A DNA stretch of 64,000 bases from Chitinispirillaceae bacterium (lineage in GTDB: Bacteria; Fibrobacterota; Chitinivibrionia; Chitinivibrionales; Chitinispirillaceae): positions 1-64,000 of the forward strand of contig JAFGIN010000117.1 of NCBI GenBank assembly GCA_016929595.1, given 5' to 3'. Of the stretch, positions 54,371 through 64,000 are shown one piece after another. A model generated the notes under the pieces. It was given only the letters and a program-made list of their open reading frames with translations, did no database searches and had not been told where the DNA came from. The translations under genes and the position numbers were made by a program. The first letter of the stretch is position 1. Each line of letters starts with the position of its first letter.

Positions 54371-54748
54371 TTACTTCTTCTTCGGCCGTTTTACACCATA
54401 TTTGGAACGGCTGCGTTTACGATCTGCAACACCTTGAGTATCAAGGGCACCCCTGATAATGTGATACCTTACACCAGGAACATCTTTAACACGACCACCT
54501 CTGATAAGAACAATCGAGTGCTCCTGTAAGTTGTGCCCTTCACCAGGTATATATGCGTTTACTTCCATATGATTGGAAAGACGAACGCGTGCAACCTTTC
54601 TCAGTGCTGAGTTCGGTTTTTTAGGTGTAGTTGTAAAAACACGAGTGCACACCCCTCTTCGCTGAGGACACTCATGTAGAGCCGGAGATTTACTTCTGTT
54701 CTCCTGACTCATTCGACCTTTACGGATAAGTTGACTTATTGTAGGCAA
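54371..54748 (-). CDS. rpsL: 30S ribosomal protein S12, TTG start
   Basis: A 125-residue S12 at the decoding centre. The TTG at 54748 follows GGAGG by 7 bp and gives the conserved [12 protein letters not shown] start; the open frame continues 20 codons upstream without any S12-like sequence. [20 protein letters not shown] and the [29 protein letters not shown] segment with its conserved Asp (the beta-methylthiolated residue in some bacteria) are present. Confidence 0.95.
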   Translation of the reverse strand: MPTISQLIRKGRMSQENRSKSPALHECPQRRGVCTRVFTTTPKKPNSALRKVARVRLSNHMEVNAYIPGEGHNLQEHSIVLIRGGRVKDVPGVRYHIIRGALDTQGVADRKRSRSKYGVKRPKKK

Positions 54749-54828
54749 TTGCCATCCTCCAAAAAAAAGATAGTCACTAAAGATAATATTTGGATAATAA
54801 ATATCCAAATATTTTTAAATAATAATAA

Positions 54829-57800
54829 TTAAAACTGTCCACCGATATCAACAAAATTTTCATTTTCACTGTGTTCTGCTTCAATTATCGGCTCAATCTC
54901 AAGATCTTTTACCCTAAGCCCCCTGAACATGCGGGATCCGGTTCCTGCAGGAATCAGATTTCCCATTATCAGGTTCTCCTTAAGACCATTAAGATTATCG
55001 ACTTTACCCTCCACAGCGGCCTTCGATAATACTTTTGTGGTCTCCTGGAATGATGCAGCACTGAGAAATGATTCTGTTGTCAAAGATGCCTTTGTGATTC
55101 CAAGAAGAAGCGGCTTAAATGTCGCAGGCTCTCCCCCTTCAGAGATTACCCGTTCATTTACCAATCTTAACTTCTTTTTATCTATATCGTCACCTTCCAG
55201 AAACTCGGTGTCACCAGATTTTTCAACACGAACCTTTCTCAACATCTGCGCAACAATAACTTCAACGTGCTTATCATTGATTGTAACACCCTGAAGTCGA
55301 TACACCGCCTGAATCTCATCGAGCATATATTGCTGAACCGCATTCTCTCCTTTAATTCGCAGAATATCATGCGGATCAATCGAACCTTCACTCAAACGAT
55401 CTCCAGCTTTAACACGGTCACCATCATGTACACGAAGATGCTTTCCAAGAGGAATAAGGTATTCTCTTCCCTCACTATGCTCATCTTTAATTTTAACCCG
55501 CCTGCTTCCTCTTTCAGTATCTCCGAATTCAACAAATCCGTCAACTTCTGAAACAACAGCAGTATCCTTGGGTCTCCGAGCTTCAAACAACTCGGCAACA
55601 CGTGGCAAACCACCGGTAATATCGCGGCTCTTATTGCTCTCACGAGGAATTTTTACCAGGATATCTCCCTCACGAATCTCATCATTGTCGCGAACCTGCA
55701 GATATCCACCAGTCGGAACTGCAACATTTGCAAGCCGTTTTTCACCATCACCCATAATCTGAAGGTGCGGGTGCAACCTGCGTTCACGATGTTCAACAAC
55801 AACCATATTGGTTATTCCGGAACGCTCATCATACAACTCTCTGATAGTTTCACCCTCAACAAGATCATTGAATCGTAGCTTTCCACCTTTTGGAGAAAGT
55901 ATGACGTTGTTGTACGGATCCCATTCTATAAGCCCCTGACTTTTAGTAACCTTCTGACCGTCAGTAACTTTCAGGAACGAACCATACGGAACATTATACC
56001 GGTAACGCTCCCTCTCCTGCTCATCCAGAACCGCCAGTTCTCCCGTCCGGTTCATAACTACTTCACCGTTCTCATGGCTGACCGATTCGATATTATGAAA
56101 TTTCACATAACCGTCGATTTTTGAAACCTCTTTTGATTGCGCGATGAGTCGTGATGCAGTACCTCCAATGTGGAATGTACGAAGAGTCAGCTGCGTACCA
56201 GGTTCACCAATACTCTGCGCTGCCATAATACCAACAGCTTCACCGATCTCAACAATTTTTCCAGTGGCAAGGTTACGACCGTAACATCGACGGCAGACTC
56301 CCTGCATTGAATCACATGTCAGTACCGAACGAATCATTACTGATTCTATACCGGCAGCTTCTATCTTTTTAGCGACCTGTTCATCAATCAGTGTATTTAT
56401 CGGACAGATAAGCTCCTCTGTAACAGGATCATAAACATCTTCCTGTGATGTTCTACCAAGGATACGCACAGAAAGCGGCTCCATGATCTCATCACCTTCC
56501 CGAAGAGCCTCAATCTCTATACCTTTTGATGTTCCGCAATCTTCTTCATAGATTACGACATCCTGAACAACGTCAACCAGTCTTCTTGTCAAATAACCGG
56601 CGTCAGCAGTTTTAAGAGCGGTATCTGCAAGACCCTTACGAGCTCCATGTGTCGAAATGAAATACTCCAGAACGGTCAGACCATCTTTGAAATTCGAAAT
56701 AATCGGGTTTTCGATAATTTCACCAACCGCACCTGTGATCTTTTTCTGCGGCTTCTGCATCAATCCACGCATACCAGCAAGCTGCTTGATCTGGTCTTTA
56801 CTTCCTCTTGCCTGTGAATCCATCATGATATACACCGGATTGAATCCTTCTTTATCCCGCGCAAGCGCATCGTACATGATATCGGCAACAGTATTTGTAG
56901 TATGTGTCCACAAGTCGATAAGCTTATTATACCGTTCACCCTCAGTGATAATACCACGGTCATACTGCTTGCGGATTCTTGTAACTTCATCGACTGATTT
57001 CTGAATAATTTCATGCTTTTCATTCGGCACAACAAGGTCTTCAGCACCAAATGTAATACCGGCACGAGTTGCATATTCATATCCCAATGTTTTTATATCA
57101 TCAAGGAATTTACATGTAATTTTTGTGCCCATGGTTTTGTACACAGACTGAATCAATGCCTGAATGCGCTTCTTATTCAAAAGTTCATTATGAAATGGCA
57201 TCTCTGGTGGTACAGCCGTATTGAGAATAACCCTCCCCGGGGTTGTTTCGGTCAAACTACCTCTCACACGAACCTTAATTTTTGCATGAAGGTCGACCTG
57301 CTTGTCATTGACAGCGTGCAAAACCTCATCAATATCAGAAAATGCCCTGCCCTCACCTTTACGACCAACCGCGAGTTTTGTCAGATAATAAATACCAAGA
57401 ACAATATCCTGCGTCGGTGTCATAACCGGCAACCCGGATGCCGGACTGAGAAGGTTATTCGCACTGAGCATCAAAAAACGGCATTCCAGCTGTGATTCAA
57501 ATGAAAGCGGTACGTGAACAGCCATCTGGTCACCATCAAAGTCAGCATTAAAAGCTGTACATACAAGAGGATGAAGCCTGATCGCTTTTCCTTCCACAAG
57601 TACAGGAAAGAACGCCTGTATTCCAAGACGATGCAGCGTCGGCGCACGGTTGAGAAGAACTGGATGATCTTTAATTACTTCTTCAAGAATATCCCAGACC
57701 TCAGGTCTCTCTTTCTCAACAAACTTCTTGGCACTCTTGACAGTCTGTACCAGCCCCTTTTCTTCAAGTTTCTGGATAACAAACGGTTTGAAAAGCTCAA

Positions 57801-58911
57801 GCGCCATCATCTTGGGCAATCCGCATTGATGAATCTTCAGTTCGGGACCGACCACAATAACACTACGTCCTGAATAGTCAACACGTTTTCCCAAAAGATT
57901 CTGACGAAACCGTCCCTGTTTACCTTTTAGAAGATCGCTCAGAGATTTCAACGGCCGTTTTCCTTCACCTTTAACGGAGAAAGTCCTTCGACCATTGTCG
58001 AATAATGTGTCTACCGCTTCCTGAAGCATTCTCATTTCGTTACGTAAAATGACATCAGGTGCTTTTATTTCAATGAGTTTCTTCAGACGGTTGTTTCTGT
58101 TTATTACTCTTCTATAAAGATCGTTAAGATCTGATGTGGCAAACCGTCCACCCTCAAGCGGCACCAGCGGACGCAAGTCCGGAGGAAGTACCGGCAAAAC
58201 CCGCAACACCATATGCTCAGGATTATTCTGCGATCTCAGAAACGCCTCTGCAATACGAAGCCTCTTGAGATGCTCCTGACGACGCTGCTCGGATGATTCG
58301 AGTTTTATTTTTGAACGTAAATCAATCGCAAGCTCCTCAAGATCAATACTTGCCAGAAGATCAAGTACCGCCTCTCCACCCATTTTTGCAACGAACTGCT
58401 TATCCTGCTCCTCAAGTTCAATAAACTCATCTTCACTGAGAAGCTGCCCTCTGCGAAGCCCTGCATTACCCGGATCGATCACAACATAAGATTCGTAATA
58501 AACGATTCTTTCGAGTACGGTATTTGCCAATCCCAGAAGATAACTGATATGGGATGGTACACTCTTAAGAAACCAGATATGAACAATAGGAACAGCAAGT
58601 TCGATATGCCCCATCCGCTCTCTTCGAACTTTGGAATGAGTGACTTCCACACCACAACGATCGCAGACGACACCACGATACCTGATACGTTTGTATTTAC
58701 CGCAATTACACTCCCAGTTGCGAACGGGACCAAATATCTTTTCACAAAACAGTCCGTCACGTTCCGGTTTGAACGATCGGTAATTTATAGTCTCGGGTTT
58801 GGTAACTTCACCGTACGACCAGTTTCTGATCGTATCCTGCGAAGCGAGTCTGATACCTACGCCCGTAATCTCTTGGACACTTTTGTCAAGTTGGCTGATT
58901 GATTCTGCCAC
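54829..58911 (-). CDS. rpoC: RNA polymerase beta' subunit
   Basis: A 1360-residue beta' subunit. The N-terminal zinc ribbon has Cys68, Cys70, Cys83 and Cys86 ([21 protein letters not shown]). The catalytic loop [16 protein letters not shown] supplies the three Mg2+-binding Asp. The second zinc site includes [16 protein letters not shown] in the bridge-helix/trigger-loop half, and the trigger loop precedes [17 protein letters not shown]. The length lies between E. coli (about 1407) and compact Gram-positive versions. It follows rpoB by 47 bp. Confidence 0.98.
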   Translation of the reverse strand: MAESISQLDKSVQEITGVGIRLASQDTIRNWSYGEVTKPETINYRSFKPERDGLFCEKIFGPVRNWECNCGKYKRIRYRGVVCDRCGVEVTHSKVRRERMGHIELAVPIVHIWFLKSVPSHISYLLGLANTVLERIVYYESYVVIDPGNAGLRRGQLLSEDEFIELEEQDKQFVAKMGGEAVLDLLASIDLEELAIDLRSKIKLESSEQRRQEHLKRLRIAEAFLRSQNNPEHMVLRVLPVLPPDLRPLVPLEGGRFATSDLNDLYRRVINRNNRLKKLIEIKAPDVILRNEMRMLQEAVDTLFDNGRRTFSVKGEGKRPLKSLSDLLKGKQGRFRQNLLGKRVDYSGRSVIVVGPELKIHQCGLPKMMALELFKPFVIQKLEEKGLVQTVKSAKKFVEKERPEVWDILEEVIKDHPVLLNRAPTLHRLGIQAFFPVLVEGKAIRLHPLVCTAFNADFDGDQMAVHVPLSFESQLECRFLMLSANNLLSPASGLPVMTPTQDIVLGIYYLTKLAVGRKGEGRAFSDIDEVLHAVNDKQVDLHAKIKVRVRGSLTETTPGRVILNTAVPPEMPFHNELLNKKRIQALIQSVYKTMGTKITCKFLDDIKTLGYEYATRAGITFGAEDLVVPNEKHEIIQKSVDEVTRIRKQYDRGIITEGERYNKLIDLWTHTTNTVADIMYDALARDKEGFNPVYIMMDSQARGSKDQIKQLAGMRGLMQKPQKKITGAVGEIIENPIISNFKDGLTVLEYFISTHGARKGLADTALKTADAGYLTRRLVDVVQDVVIYEEDCGTSKGIEIEALREGDEIMEPLSVRILGRTSQEDVYDPVTEELICPINTLIDEQVAKKIEAAGIESVMIRSVLTCDSMQGVCRRCYGRNLATGKIVEIGEAVGIMAAQSIGEPGTQLTLRTFHIGGTASRLIAQSKEVSKIDGYVKFHNIESVSHENGEVVMNRTGELAVLDEQERERYRYNVPYGSFLKVTDGQKVTKSQGLIEWDPYNNVILSPKGGKLRFNDLVEGETIRELYDERSGITNMVVVEHRERRLHPHLQIMGDGEKRLANVAVPTGGYLQVRDNDEIREGDILVKIPRESNKSRDITGGLPRVAELFEARRPKDTAVVSEVDGFVEFGDTERGSRRVKIKDEHSEGREYLIPLGKHLRVHDGDRVKAGDRLSEGSIDPHDILRIKGENAVQQYMLDEIQAVYRLQGVTINDKHVEVIVAQMLRKVRVEKSGDTEFLEGDDIDKKKLRLVNERVISEGGEPATFKPLLLGITKASLTTESFLSAASFQETTKVLSKAAVEGKVDNLNGLKENLIMGNLIPAGTGSRMFRGLRVKDLEIEPIIEAEHSENENFVDIGGQF

Positions 58912-58958
58912 TAATAACCCCCTTATAGTGATACGGTATCCGCATCACGGTTCATAAA

Positions 58959-61900
58959 TCACTCTGCAGTCTGTTCCTCACCTGTCAGAACACTTATATC
59001 AAGTGCCAGCGCTTTTATTTCCCTGACAAGCACTTTGAACGATTCCGGAACACCTGCATCCGGAGTATTTTCACCTTTGACAATTGCTTCATAGATTTTT
59101 GAACGTCCAGTGAGATCATCACTCTTGACAGTCAAAACCTGCTGAAGTGTATACGCAGCACCATATGCTTCCAGCGCCCACACTTCCATTTCTCCAAAAC
59201 GCTGACCTCCAAACTGTGATTTACCACCAAGAGGCTGCTGTGTTACCAGAGAATATGGACCTATGGAACGAGCATGTATTTTGTCATCAACAAGATGGCA
59301 TAGTTTGAGCATATAGATCGGACCGACAGTAACCTCATGGTCAAACCTCTCGCCCGTACGCCCGTCACGCAGTATGATTTTTCCGCTTCTGGGCAACGCC
59401 GCTTCATCAAGCATCTCCAATACATCCTCATAACTCGCACCATCAAAAACCGGCGTCGAAACATGAATACCCATTTTCTCCGCCGCCCAGCCCATATGTG
59501 TTTCAAGAATCTGACCGACATTCATACGGGAAGGCACACCGAGAGGATTGAGAATAATGTCAACAGGCGTCCCATCGGGCAGATACGGCAGATCTTCAAC
59601 AGGGAGTATTTTTGAAATAACACCCTTGTTACCATGCCGTCCGGCCATCTTGTCACCAACTGACAACTTTCTCTTTTTAGCAACATATACTTTTACCAGC
59701 TGCAGCACACCTGGCTTAAGTTCATCACCGCGGACCACCTTGTCAATTTCCTTATCAAGTTTATCCTCGAGTTTAGTGATAAGATCGTTTGCCTTGTAGA
59801 GAACCTCTTCAGCCTTTGAGTTTTTCTCTGGATCCTGACATAAACCATTTTTAAAAGATATATTTCTGAAATCAAACTTCATCAGAAGTGTCCTGGTCCA
59901 CTTTTTCCCTTCAGGAATGATTGTCTCACCTGTATGGAAATTAGTTACCTCATTAGACACTGTGTCAGTAAGGAATTCGCTGAGACGCTCAATGCGAACT
60001 TTCTCAATCTCAGTAATCTTCTGTGTGATTTCAGCCTTCAACTCATCAATCCGCTTTTTATCCTTTTTCTTCGAACGTTTATCACGTTCTTTTCTGGAGT
60101 AAATGCGGGTGTCGATAACAGTACCCTTGAGGCCTGGAGGCGCTTTCAAAGATGAGTCTCTGACATCACCAGCTTTTTCACCGAAAATTGCCCTGAGTAG
60201 ACGTTCTTCAGGAGAAAGCTCTGTTTCACCTTTTGGTGTAACTTTACCTACAAGAATATCTCCGGCTTCAACCTCTGTACCTATTCTAACAACACCATTC
60301 TCATCGAGATTTTTAAGAGCATCTTCACTTACATTGGGTATCTCCCTTGTAAGCTCTTCAGGTCCCCGTTTAGTATCACGTACTTCAGTTTCAAAAACCT
60401 CTATATGCACAGAGGTGTAAATGTCTTCTGCAACAAGTTTCTCGGAGATGATAATAGCGTCTTCGAAGTTATACCCGCGCCATGGCATGAATGCTGCAGT
60501 AACATTTCTTCCAAGCGCCAACTCCCCCCGATACGTTGCATGCCCATCTGCGAGAACATCACCGGCATTAACCTTCTGACCAGCTTTAACACATATTTTC
60601 TGGTTAATACAGGTATCCTGATTGGACCGCTCAAATTTGGTAAGCTCGTAAGTGTCAAATTCTGTAAGTCCTAATAGATCATTATCTTTTTCATCTTTGA
60701 CTTTTCGTATGATGATCTTATTTGCATCGAGCTTTTCGATAACACCGGGATTCTTGGCAATAATCATACAACCGGAGTCGACCGCAGCCCTTCTTTCAAG
60801 TCCTGTTCCAACATAAGGAGGCTGCGTCCTTAGAAGCGGCACTGCCTGACGCTGCATGTTTGAACCCATCAGAGCGCGGTTGGCGTCATCATGTTCCAGG
60901 AATGGAATAAGTCCTGCAGCAATACTTACCAGCTGCATCGGAGAGACATCCATATAGGTGATCTCCTGAGGAGGAATGACCGGGAAATCACCACGATAAC
61001 GGGCAAAAATCAGTTTCTCTACGAACTTTCCCTTTGCGTCGACCGGTGTGTTTGCCTGTGCAATGATAAAGTTATCTTCCTGATCTGCAGTCAGATAAAC
61101 AATTTCACCTGTAAGTGCTCCATTTTCAACCTTCTGATAGGGTGTTTCGATAAATCCGAATTCATTTACCCTTGCAAAAGTGCTCAATGATGCTATAAGA
61201 CCAATGTTGGGTCCTTCAGGTGTTTCAATCGGACAGAGTCGACCGTAGTGAGTGTGATGAACGTCACGAACTTCAAAGCCCGCACGCTCTCTTGTCAGAC
61301 CGCCCGGTCCCAGTGCGGAAACACGACGTTTATGTGTCAACTCTGAAAGTGGATTTGTCTGATCAAGGAACTGCGACAACTGACTTGATCCAAAGAACGC
61401 CTGAACAACTGTCGAAACAGTTCTTGCATTTATCAGATCCTGCGGTGTAATATTCTCTGTATCACGCAGACTCAACCGTTCCTTAATTGTACGCACCATT
61501 CTGGTAAGACCAACAGTAAACTGAGCTGCGAGCAGCTCTCCGACTGAGCGAACACGACGATTACCAAGATGGTCAATATCATCGATGAATCCAACGCCGG
61601 CGTTCAAACCAATCATGTACTTGAATGCAGCAATGAAATCATCTCTGGTCATTGTTGTAACTCCGTCCGGAGGTACAACTCCAAGACGGGTATTCATTCT
61701 GTATCGACCTACATTGCCAAGATCATACCTCTTTTCATCAAAGAATAACCGCTGTATGAGGTTACGTGCAGTTTCAACGTTTGGCGGATCTCCGGGGCGC
61801 ATCGTCGCGTACATGAAAAAGAGTGCCTCTTCTTCAGATTTTGTGGGATCGGCAGCAATCGTATTCCTGATAACCATGTTCTCAGGATTTGGTGCATCTT

Positions 61901-62735
61901 TGATCACTTCAACGAAATCAACATGGTGTTCAAGCAGTTTCTTCCATCGGTCTTCGTTGATAATCTCATTGGCGTCAACAATAATTTCGCCTGTTTCTTC
62001 ATTGAAAACAGTACGTGCATTGACAGTTCCAATGATCTTCTCCTTATTGTCAGATGTAAATTTAATCCTGACAGTGTCGTGAAAAAGAGAAAGGAGCATT
62101 TCATCACTTGAAAAGCCTAGTGCTCTTAACAGAATTGTAGCAGGCATTTTTTTTCGCCTGTCTATATTGACTGTTAATACATCATCAACATCCAGCAGAA
62201 CCTCAACCCATGACCCTCTCTGTGGAATGACCCTTGCGGTAAGAAGTTTCTTTCCATTAGGATGAATGACTTCATCAAAGGTTATACCGGGAGACCGGTG
62301 CAACTGACTGACAATTACGCGTTCGGCACCATTGATAACAAAGGTACCTCTTTCAGTCATTAAAGGAATTTCTCCAATGTATACTTCGTTGGAGATTTTT
62401 TCGACGAACTTTTTGCTTTCGCCATCCTGTTCAAAGACAAGGAGAGACATATCGACCTTTAACGGAGCGGCAAAGGTCATCCCTCTTTCTTTACATTCCC
62501 TGAGTGTATATTTTGGAATCCCAAGTTTGTAACCGTCGTACTCAAGTGAGTAATATCCCTTGACATCATTTACGGGAAACAAACTTAAAAAAGACCCATG
62601 AAGTCCCTGCTTTTTTCTCAGACGCGAAGGAGTTTCCGGCTGTAAAAATGAGTCATAGGATCTAGTCTGTATCTCAAGAAGATTCGGCAGATCAGCCACA
62701 CGCTTAATGCGGGAATAGCTTTTTCTTTCTTTCAT
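58959..62735 (-). CDS. rpoB: RNA polymerase beta subunit
   Basis: A 1258-residue beta subunit. The start at ATG 62735 is chosen because GAGGGG lies 8-9 bp upstream and the sequence [17 protein letters not shown] is typical; an ATG nine codons earlier is in frame. The rifampicin pocket [30 protein letters not shown] keeps the usual Gln, Asp, His and Ser residues. A charged insertion of about 120 residues (roughly 905-1025, with [18 protein letters not shown] and a coiled coil) lies before the conserved [23 protein letters not shown]; this resembles the lineage-specific beta insertion seen in Bacteroidota and Proteobacteria. It is 159 bp after rplL. Confidence 0.97.
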   Translation of the reverse strand: MKERKSYSRIKRVADLPNLLEIQTRSYDSFLQPETPSRLRKKQGLHGSFLSLFPVNDVKGYYSLEYDGYKLGIPKYTLRECKERGMTFAAPLKVDMSLLVFEQDGESKKFVEKISNEVYIGEIPLMTERGTFVINGAERVIVSQLHRSPGITFDEVIHPNGKKLLTARVIPQRGSWVEVLLDVDDVLTVNIDRRKKMPATILLRALGFSSDEMLLSLFHDTVRIKFTSDNKEKIIGTVNARTVFNEETGEIIVDANEIINEDRWKKLLEHHVDFVEVIKDAPNPENMVIRNTIAADPTKSEEEALFFMYATMRPGDPPNVETARNLIQRLFFDEKRYDLGNVGRYRMNTRLGVVPPDGVTTMTRDDFIAAFKYMIGLNAGVGFIDDIDHLGNRRVRSVGELLAAQFTVGLTRMVRTIKERLSLRDTENITPQDLINARTVSTVVQAFFGSSQLSQFLDQTNPLSELTHKRRVSALGPGGLTRERAGFEVRDVHHTHYGRLCPIETPEGPNIGLIASLSTFARVNEFGFIETPYQKVENGALTGEIVYLTADQEDNFIIAQANTPVDAKGKFVEKLIFARYRGDFPVIPPQEITYMDVSPMQLVSIAAGLIPFLEHDDANRALMGSNMQRQAVPLLRTQPPYVGTGLERRAAVDSGCMIIAKNPGVIEKLDANKIIIRKVKDEKDNDLLGLTEFDTYELTKFERSNQDTCINQKICVKAGQKVNAGDVLADGHATYRGELALGRNVTAAFMPWRGYNFEDAIIISEKLVAEDIYTSVHIEVFETEVRDTKRGPEELTREIPNVSEDALKNLDENGVVRIGTEVEAGDILVGKVTPKGETELSPEERLLRAIFGEKAGDVRDSSLKAPPGLKGTVIDTRIYSRKERDKRSKKKDKKRIDELKAEITQKITEIEKVRIERLSEFLTDTVSNEVTNFHTGETIIPEGKKWTRTLLMKFDFRNISFKNGLCQDPEKNSKAEEVLYKANDLITKLEDKLDKEIDKVVRGDELKPGVLQLVKVYVAKKRKLSVGDKMAGRHGNKGVISKILPVEDLPYLPDGTPVDIILNPLGVPSRMNVGQILETHMGWAAEKMGIHVSTPVFDGASYEDVLEMLDEAALPRSGKIILRDGRTGERFDHEVTVGPIYMLKLCHLVDDKIHARSIGPYSLVTQQPLGGKSQFGGQRFGEMEVWALEAYGAAYTLQQVLTVKSDDLTGRSKIYEAIVKGENTPDAGVPESFKVLVREIKALALDISVLTGEEQTAE

Positions 62736-62796
62736 TCGCACATCCCCTCGATGCTGTACCATTAATGTTTTTCAGAAAAAAGTAAATAAATGACAC

Positions 62797-62822
62797 AAAA
62801 CACCTTTTTTTTAAGGTGTTTT
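62797..62822 (-). terminator. Hairpin between rplL and rpoB (possible attenuator)
   Basis: A 10-bp inverted repeat, AAAACACCTT (62797-62806) with AAGGTGTTTT (62813-62822), has a short T/A loop. Read on the minus strand it ends in TTTTGTG rather than a long U run, so it may terminate only partly. The 159-bp rplL-rpoB gap in other bacteria holds an attenuator that lowers rpoBC relative to ribosomal protein output. Confidence 0.6.
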
Positions 62823-62894
62823 TGTATCATATTATTGTGTAGTAGTAGAAAATTTTTTTATGAGCGATGATTAACACGCCTCTTGCAAATGTCG

Positions 62895-63278
62895 TTACTT
62901 AATTTCGACTACTGCGCCCTGCTCTTCAAGCTTTTTCTTGAGCTCATCAGCATCTGCTTTGGCAATACCTTCTTTAACTGCTTTTGGTGCGCTTTCAACA
63001 AGATCTTTAGCTTCTTTGAGTCCAAGACCAGTTACTTCGCGAACAACTTTAATTACCTGAATTTTCTTAGCGCCAGCTTCTTTAAGAATAACATCGAACT
63101 CAGTTTTTTCTTCAGCAGCGGCAGCTGCAGCTCCAGCAGCAGGCATTGCAGCGACAGCAACAGGCGCAGCAGCCTTTACATCAAATTTGGTTTCAATTGC
63201 TTTGATAAGATCAGATAATTCCAAAACAGTCATTCCGCCGATCAAATCTACAATTTCGTCTTTAGTCATGGTAGCCAC
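62895..63278 (-). CDS. rplL: 50S ribosomal protein L7/L12
   Basis: A 127-residue stalk protein, normally present in several copies bound to L10, that recruits translation GTPases. The N-terminal dimer domain includes [21 protein letters not shown], an Ala-rich hinge ([23 protein letters not shown]) follows, and the C-terminal domain contains [33 protein letters not shown]. The start is GTG 63278 with GGAGG six bases upstream; an ATG four codons downstream is less well placed. Confidence 0.97.
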   Translation of the reverse strand: MATMTKDEIVDLIGGMTVLELSDLIKAIETKFDVKAAAPVAVAAMPAAGAAAAAAEEKTEFDVILKEAGAKKIQVIKVVREVTGLGLKEAKDLVESAPKAVKEGIAKADADELKKKLEEQGAVVEIK

Positions 63279-63327
63279 AGTAAACCTCCGTTATTAATTT
63301 AATAATTATTTAGTTTCAAATTGAACG

Positions 63328-63858
63328 TTATTGCTGAGCACTCTTTTTATCTTTAACTGCTTCCAGAGTACCAACAAGTCCAGATAGAATTCCATTGAGA
63401 ACACCTGCAAATTTTCCTATCGGCGCCTGTAGAGTACCAAGCAGCTGAGCAAGGAGAACTTCACGTGACGGAAGATCAGCAAGTTTTTCAACATCATTAG
63501 CATAAAAAATCGAACCATCCACCATTGCAATTTTTACTGAGAGGAGATCTTTATTATCTTTCTGAAAATCTCTGATCAGCTTTGCCGGAACAGCACCGTC
63601 TTTTTTTGTTATTGCAACAGCTGTAGGTCCTTTAAAATGCGAAGATAATGCACCCCTTCCAACGCGGTTTGCCGCTTCACGTGCAAGAGTGTTTTTTACA
63701 ACTATAAAGTGTATACCCTCTTTGCGAAGATCCGCACGCAGTTTGGTGACTTTTTCAACAGTAATCTTGTTATTGTCAGCCAGAAAAATCCCGGTTGCAT
63801 CCCGAAATTCGTTTTCGAGCTCTTCAATATCAGCATTTCTTTCACTTCGTGTCGACAT
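63328..63858 (-). CDS. rplJ: 50S ribosomal protein L10
   Basis: A 176-residue L10, base of the L7/L12 stalk. LRADLRKEGIHFIVVKNTLAREAANRVG and SHFKGPTAVAITKKDGAVPAKLIRDF are typical, and the C-terminal helices bind L7/L12 dimers. Only 34 bp separate it from rplA, so a long L10 mRNA leader is not present. Confidence 0.97.
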   Translation of the reverse strand: MSTRSERNADIEELENEFRDATGIFLADNNKITVEKVTKLRADLRKEGIHFIVVKNTLAREAANRVGRGALSSHFKGPTAVAITKKDGAVPAKLIRDFQKDNKDLLSVKIAMVDGSIFYANDVEKLADLPSREVLLAQLLGTLQAPIGKFAGVLNGILSGLVGTLEAVKDKKSAQQ

Positions 63859-63892
63859 TTCTAAACCCTTCTATTTCAATCAAGTACCTGAA

Positions 63893-64000
63893 CTACTTGA
63901 GACCATTCTCGTTAATTTTTAATCCCTGCCCCATTGTACTTGAAAGGCTTATTTTCTTTATGTATTGTCCCTTTGCAGCAGCTGGTTTTGCTTTATAAAC
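63893..64000 (-). CDS. rplA: 50S ribosomal protein L1, C-terminal fragment at window edge
   Basis: The last 35 residues of L1 (the gene continues past 64000). The sequence [27 protein letters not shown] is the conserved L1 C-terminal region, ending at a TAG stop. The order rplA-rplJ-rplL-rpoB-rpoC is the standard one. Confidence 0.96.
   Translation of the reverse strand, partial: VYKAKPAAAKGQYIKKISLSSTMGQGLKINENGLK

Noticed and set aside
54749-54808. Upstream extension of rpsL to an ATG
   Set aside because: The 20 extra residues are unlike S12, and the strong GGAGG favours the TTG at 54748.
38247-62735. Many antisense frames of 60-180 codons in ribosomal and RNA polymerase genes
   Set aside because: They are antisense to highly conserved genes and have no initiation signals or family similarity.

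Overview
The window is a 64 kb piece of a bacterial chromosome from a Gram-negative, moderately AT-rich organism. Outer-membrane style products (a beta-barrel protein, lipoproteins, signal-peptide proteins), an ECF sigma/FecR pair, HDOD and receiver signalling proteins, and a long uninterrupted ribosomal protein/RNA polymerase cluster are all present. A Fibrobacterota-like lineage (Chitinispirillia or Chitinivibrionia) is my best guess, but this is an inference from overall gene flavour and not proven by any one marker.

Layout. (1) 1-8.7 kb: a truncated solute-binding protein with a 21-bp tandem duplication at its end; a two-component operon of sensor kinase, Rcp1-like single receiver and hybrid receiver/PAS/kinase/receiver protein; a signal-peptide stub; a secreted protein of unknown function; a GNAT acetyltransferase and a Cache-like membrane protein. 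(2) 8.7-15.8 kb: RlmM, an OB-fold-like secreted protein, an RluB-family pseudouridine synthase, and an Ig-repeat surface protein with calcium-loop motifs followed by an outer-membrane barrel. (3) 15.9-31.4 kb: signalling and housekeeping genes. These are a receiver lacking its phospho-Asp, a receiver/anti-sigma-kinase fusion, a membrane protein with a STAS-like end, TsaD, an AI-2E family permease, a cyclic-nucleotide-binding protein, FtsY, two HDOD proteins, MtaB, a double-STAS protein, MutL, tRNA-Leu(CAG), a three-part antiporter/TrkA/PTS-IIA fusion, and a dead REP-associated transposase fragment. (4) 31.5-36.6 kb: a HELTH-type lipoprotein protease with a coupled helical protein, and an ECF sigma / FecR-TPR / small secreted protein operon. 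(5) 36.7-64 kb: class II aldolase followed, all on the minus strand, by one block of ribosomal and RNA polymerase genes. Read in transcription order it is rplA-rplJ-rplL-rpoB-rpoC-rpsL-rpsG-fusA, then the S10, spc and alpha clusters ending in rplQ, then fba.

How the genes fit together. The right-hand 27 kb is core translation and transcription, with tuf, adk and map absent from their common places. TsaD and MtaB act successively on tRNA A37 (t6A, then ms2t6A). The middle region is rich in possible partner-switching parts (anti-sigma-kinase-like ATPase, STAS domains, receivers), which together are the most interesting candidate for an undescribed regulatory circuit. No CRISPR array, prophage, rRNA gene or complete insertion sequence was seen.
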